From an uncultured Acidobacteriota bacterium (GTDB lineage: Bacteria > Acidobacteriota > Vicinamibacteria > Vicinamibacterales > UBA8438): a DNA stretch of 6,134 nt. The DNA is taken from assembly GCA_937888665.1 (NCBI GenBank), contig CALBET010000978.1, forward strand, positions 1-6,134. Reading direction: 5' to 3'. The first letter of the stretch is position 1; every line of letters begins with the position of its first letter. The translations under genes were made by a program, and so were the position numbers. Of this stretch, positions 6,074 to 6,134 are shown one piece after another. Below the pieces are notes generated by a model. That model searched no databases and had not been told where the DNA came from. It saw only the letters and a list, made by a program, of their open reading frames with translations.

Positions 6074-6134
6074 TTGGATCGGCGCCGCTCCGACACGCGG
6101 ATTGGCGCTCAGAGATTGGTCCCCGGACACACAG
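6047..6134 (-). CDS. Possible 3' end of an upstream gene, cut by the right edge
   Basis: On the minus strand, reading from 6133, one frame is open for 28 codons and stops at TAA (6049-6047). Its C-terminal sequence ends in APIQLPLSFGWL. Its third positions are mostly G or C (about 20 of 28), as expected for a real gene in this genome. A second frame is also open from 6134 to a TAA at 6011-6009, just before the decarboxylase start, so openness alone proves little over so short a stretch. No family can be recognised. If real, it would lie 41 bases upstream of the decarboxylase-like gene on the same strand and might belong to the same operon. Confidence 0.25.
   Translation of the reverse strand, partial: CVSGDQSLSANPRVGAAPIQLPLSFGWL

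Noticed and set aside
1..6134. CRISPR arrays, tRNA or rRNA genes, transposases, integrases, long direct repeats
   Set aside because: None seen on reading both strands. The GC change near 4173 has no attachment site or insertion-sequence ends that I can detect by eye.

Overview
The window holds six clear protein genes. Its first two thirds (about 1-4172) are GC-rich; the line I counted at 3001-3060 is about 73% G+C. The next stretch (about 4173-6050) is near 50%. The left part looks like a soil-type Acidobacteriota chromosome, probably of the Vicinamibacteria kind. This rests on high GC, an exported glyoxalase-like protein carrying the PRTPWGEPDFQGVWT signature that I associate with secreted proteins of those bacteria, and a secreted DUF4159 protein. 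The assignment is an inference from protein style, not from a marker gene.

Layout. Positions 1-1015 (minus) hold the 5' part of an exported protein with two VOC (glyoxalase-fold) domains that runs off the left edge. A short divergent intergenic region (1016-1104) separates it from a plus-strand, tightly packed three-gene run. That run comprises a secreted DUF4159 protein (1105-1938), a PqqD-family RiPP recognition protein (1942-2253) and an asparagine-synthetase homologue (2250-4172). Gaps are 3 nt and then a 4-nt ATGA overlap, so these three are probably one operon. Facing them tail to tail, with one base between stop codons, is a minus-strand pair: a fold-type-III PLP decarboxylase-like enzyme (4800-6005), followed with a 13-nt overlap by a CxxCxxCC cysteine-cluster (YkgJ-type) protein (4174-4812). 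Positions 6006-6134 hold a possible promoter, or the 3' end of another gene cut by the window edge.

How the genes may work together. PqqD-like proteins bind leader peptides, and asparagine-synthetase homologues activate carboxylates as acyl-adenylates. Side by side they match the B1 and C proteins of lasso-peptide pathways. The synthetase homologue lacks the Cys2 glutaminase nucleophile, as lasso cyclases often do. No transglutaminase-like B2 leader peptidase and no precursor peptide are visible, so this is either a cluster fragment or a non-canonical RiPP-like module. The link to an exported DUF4159 protein is the least expected part. The decarboxylase/YkgJ pair has clearly different base composition and may have been acquired separately. 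Its substrate, and any tie to the RiPP-like module, are unknown.
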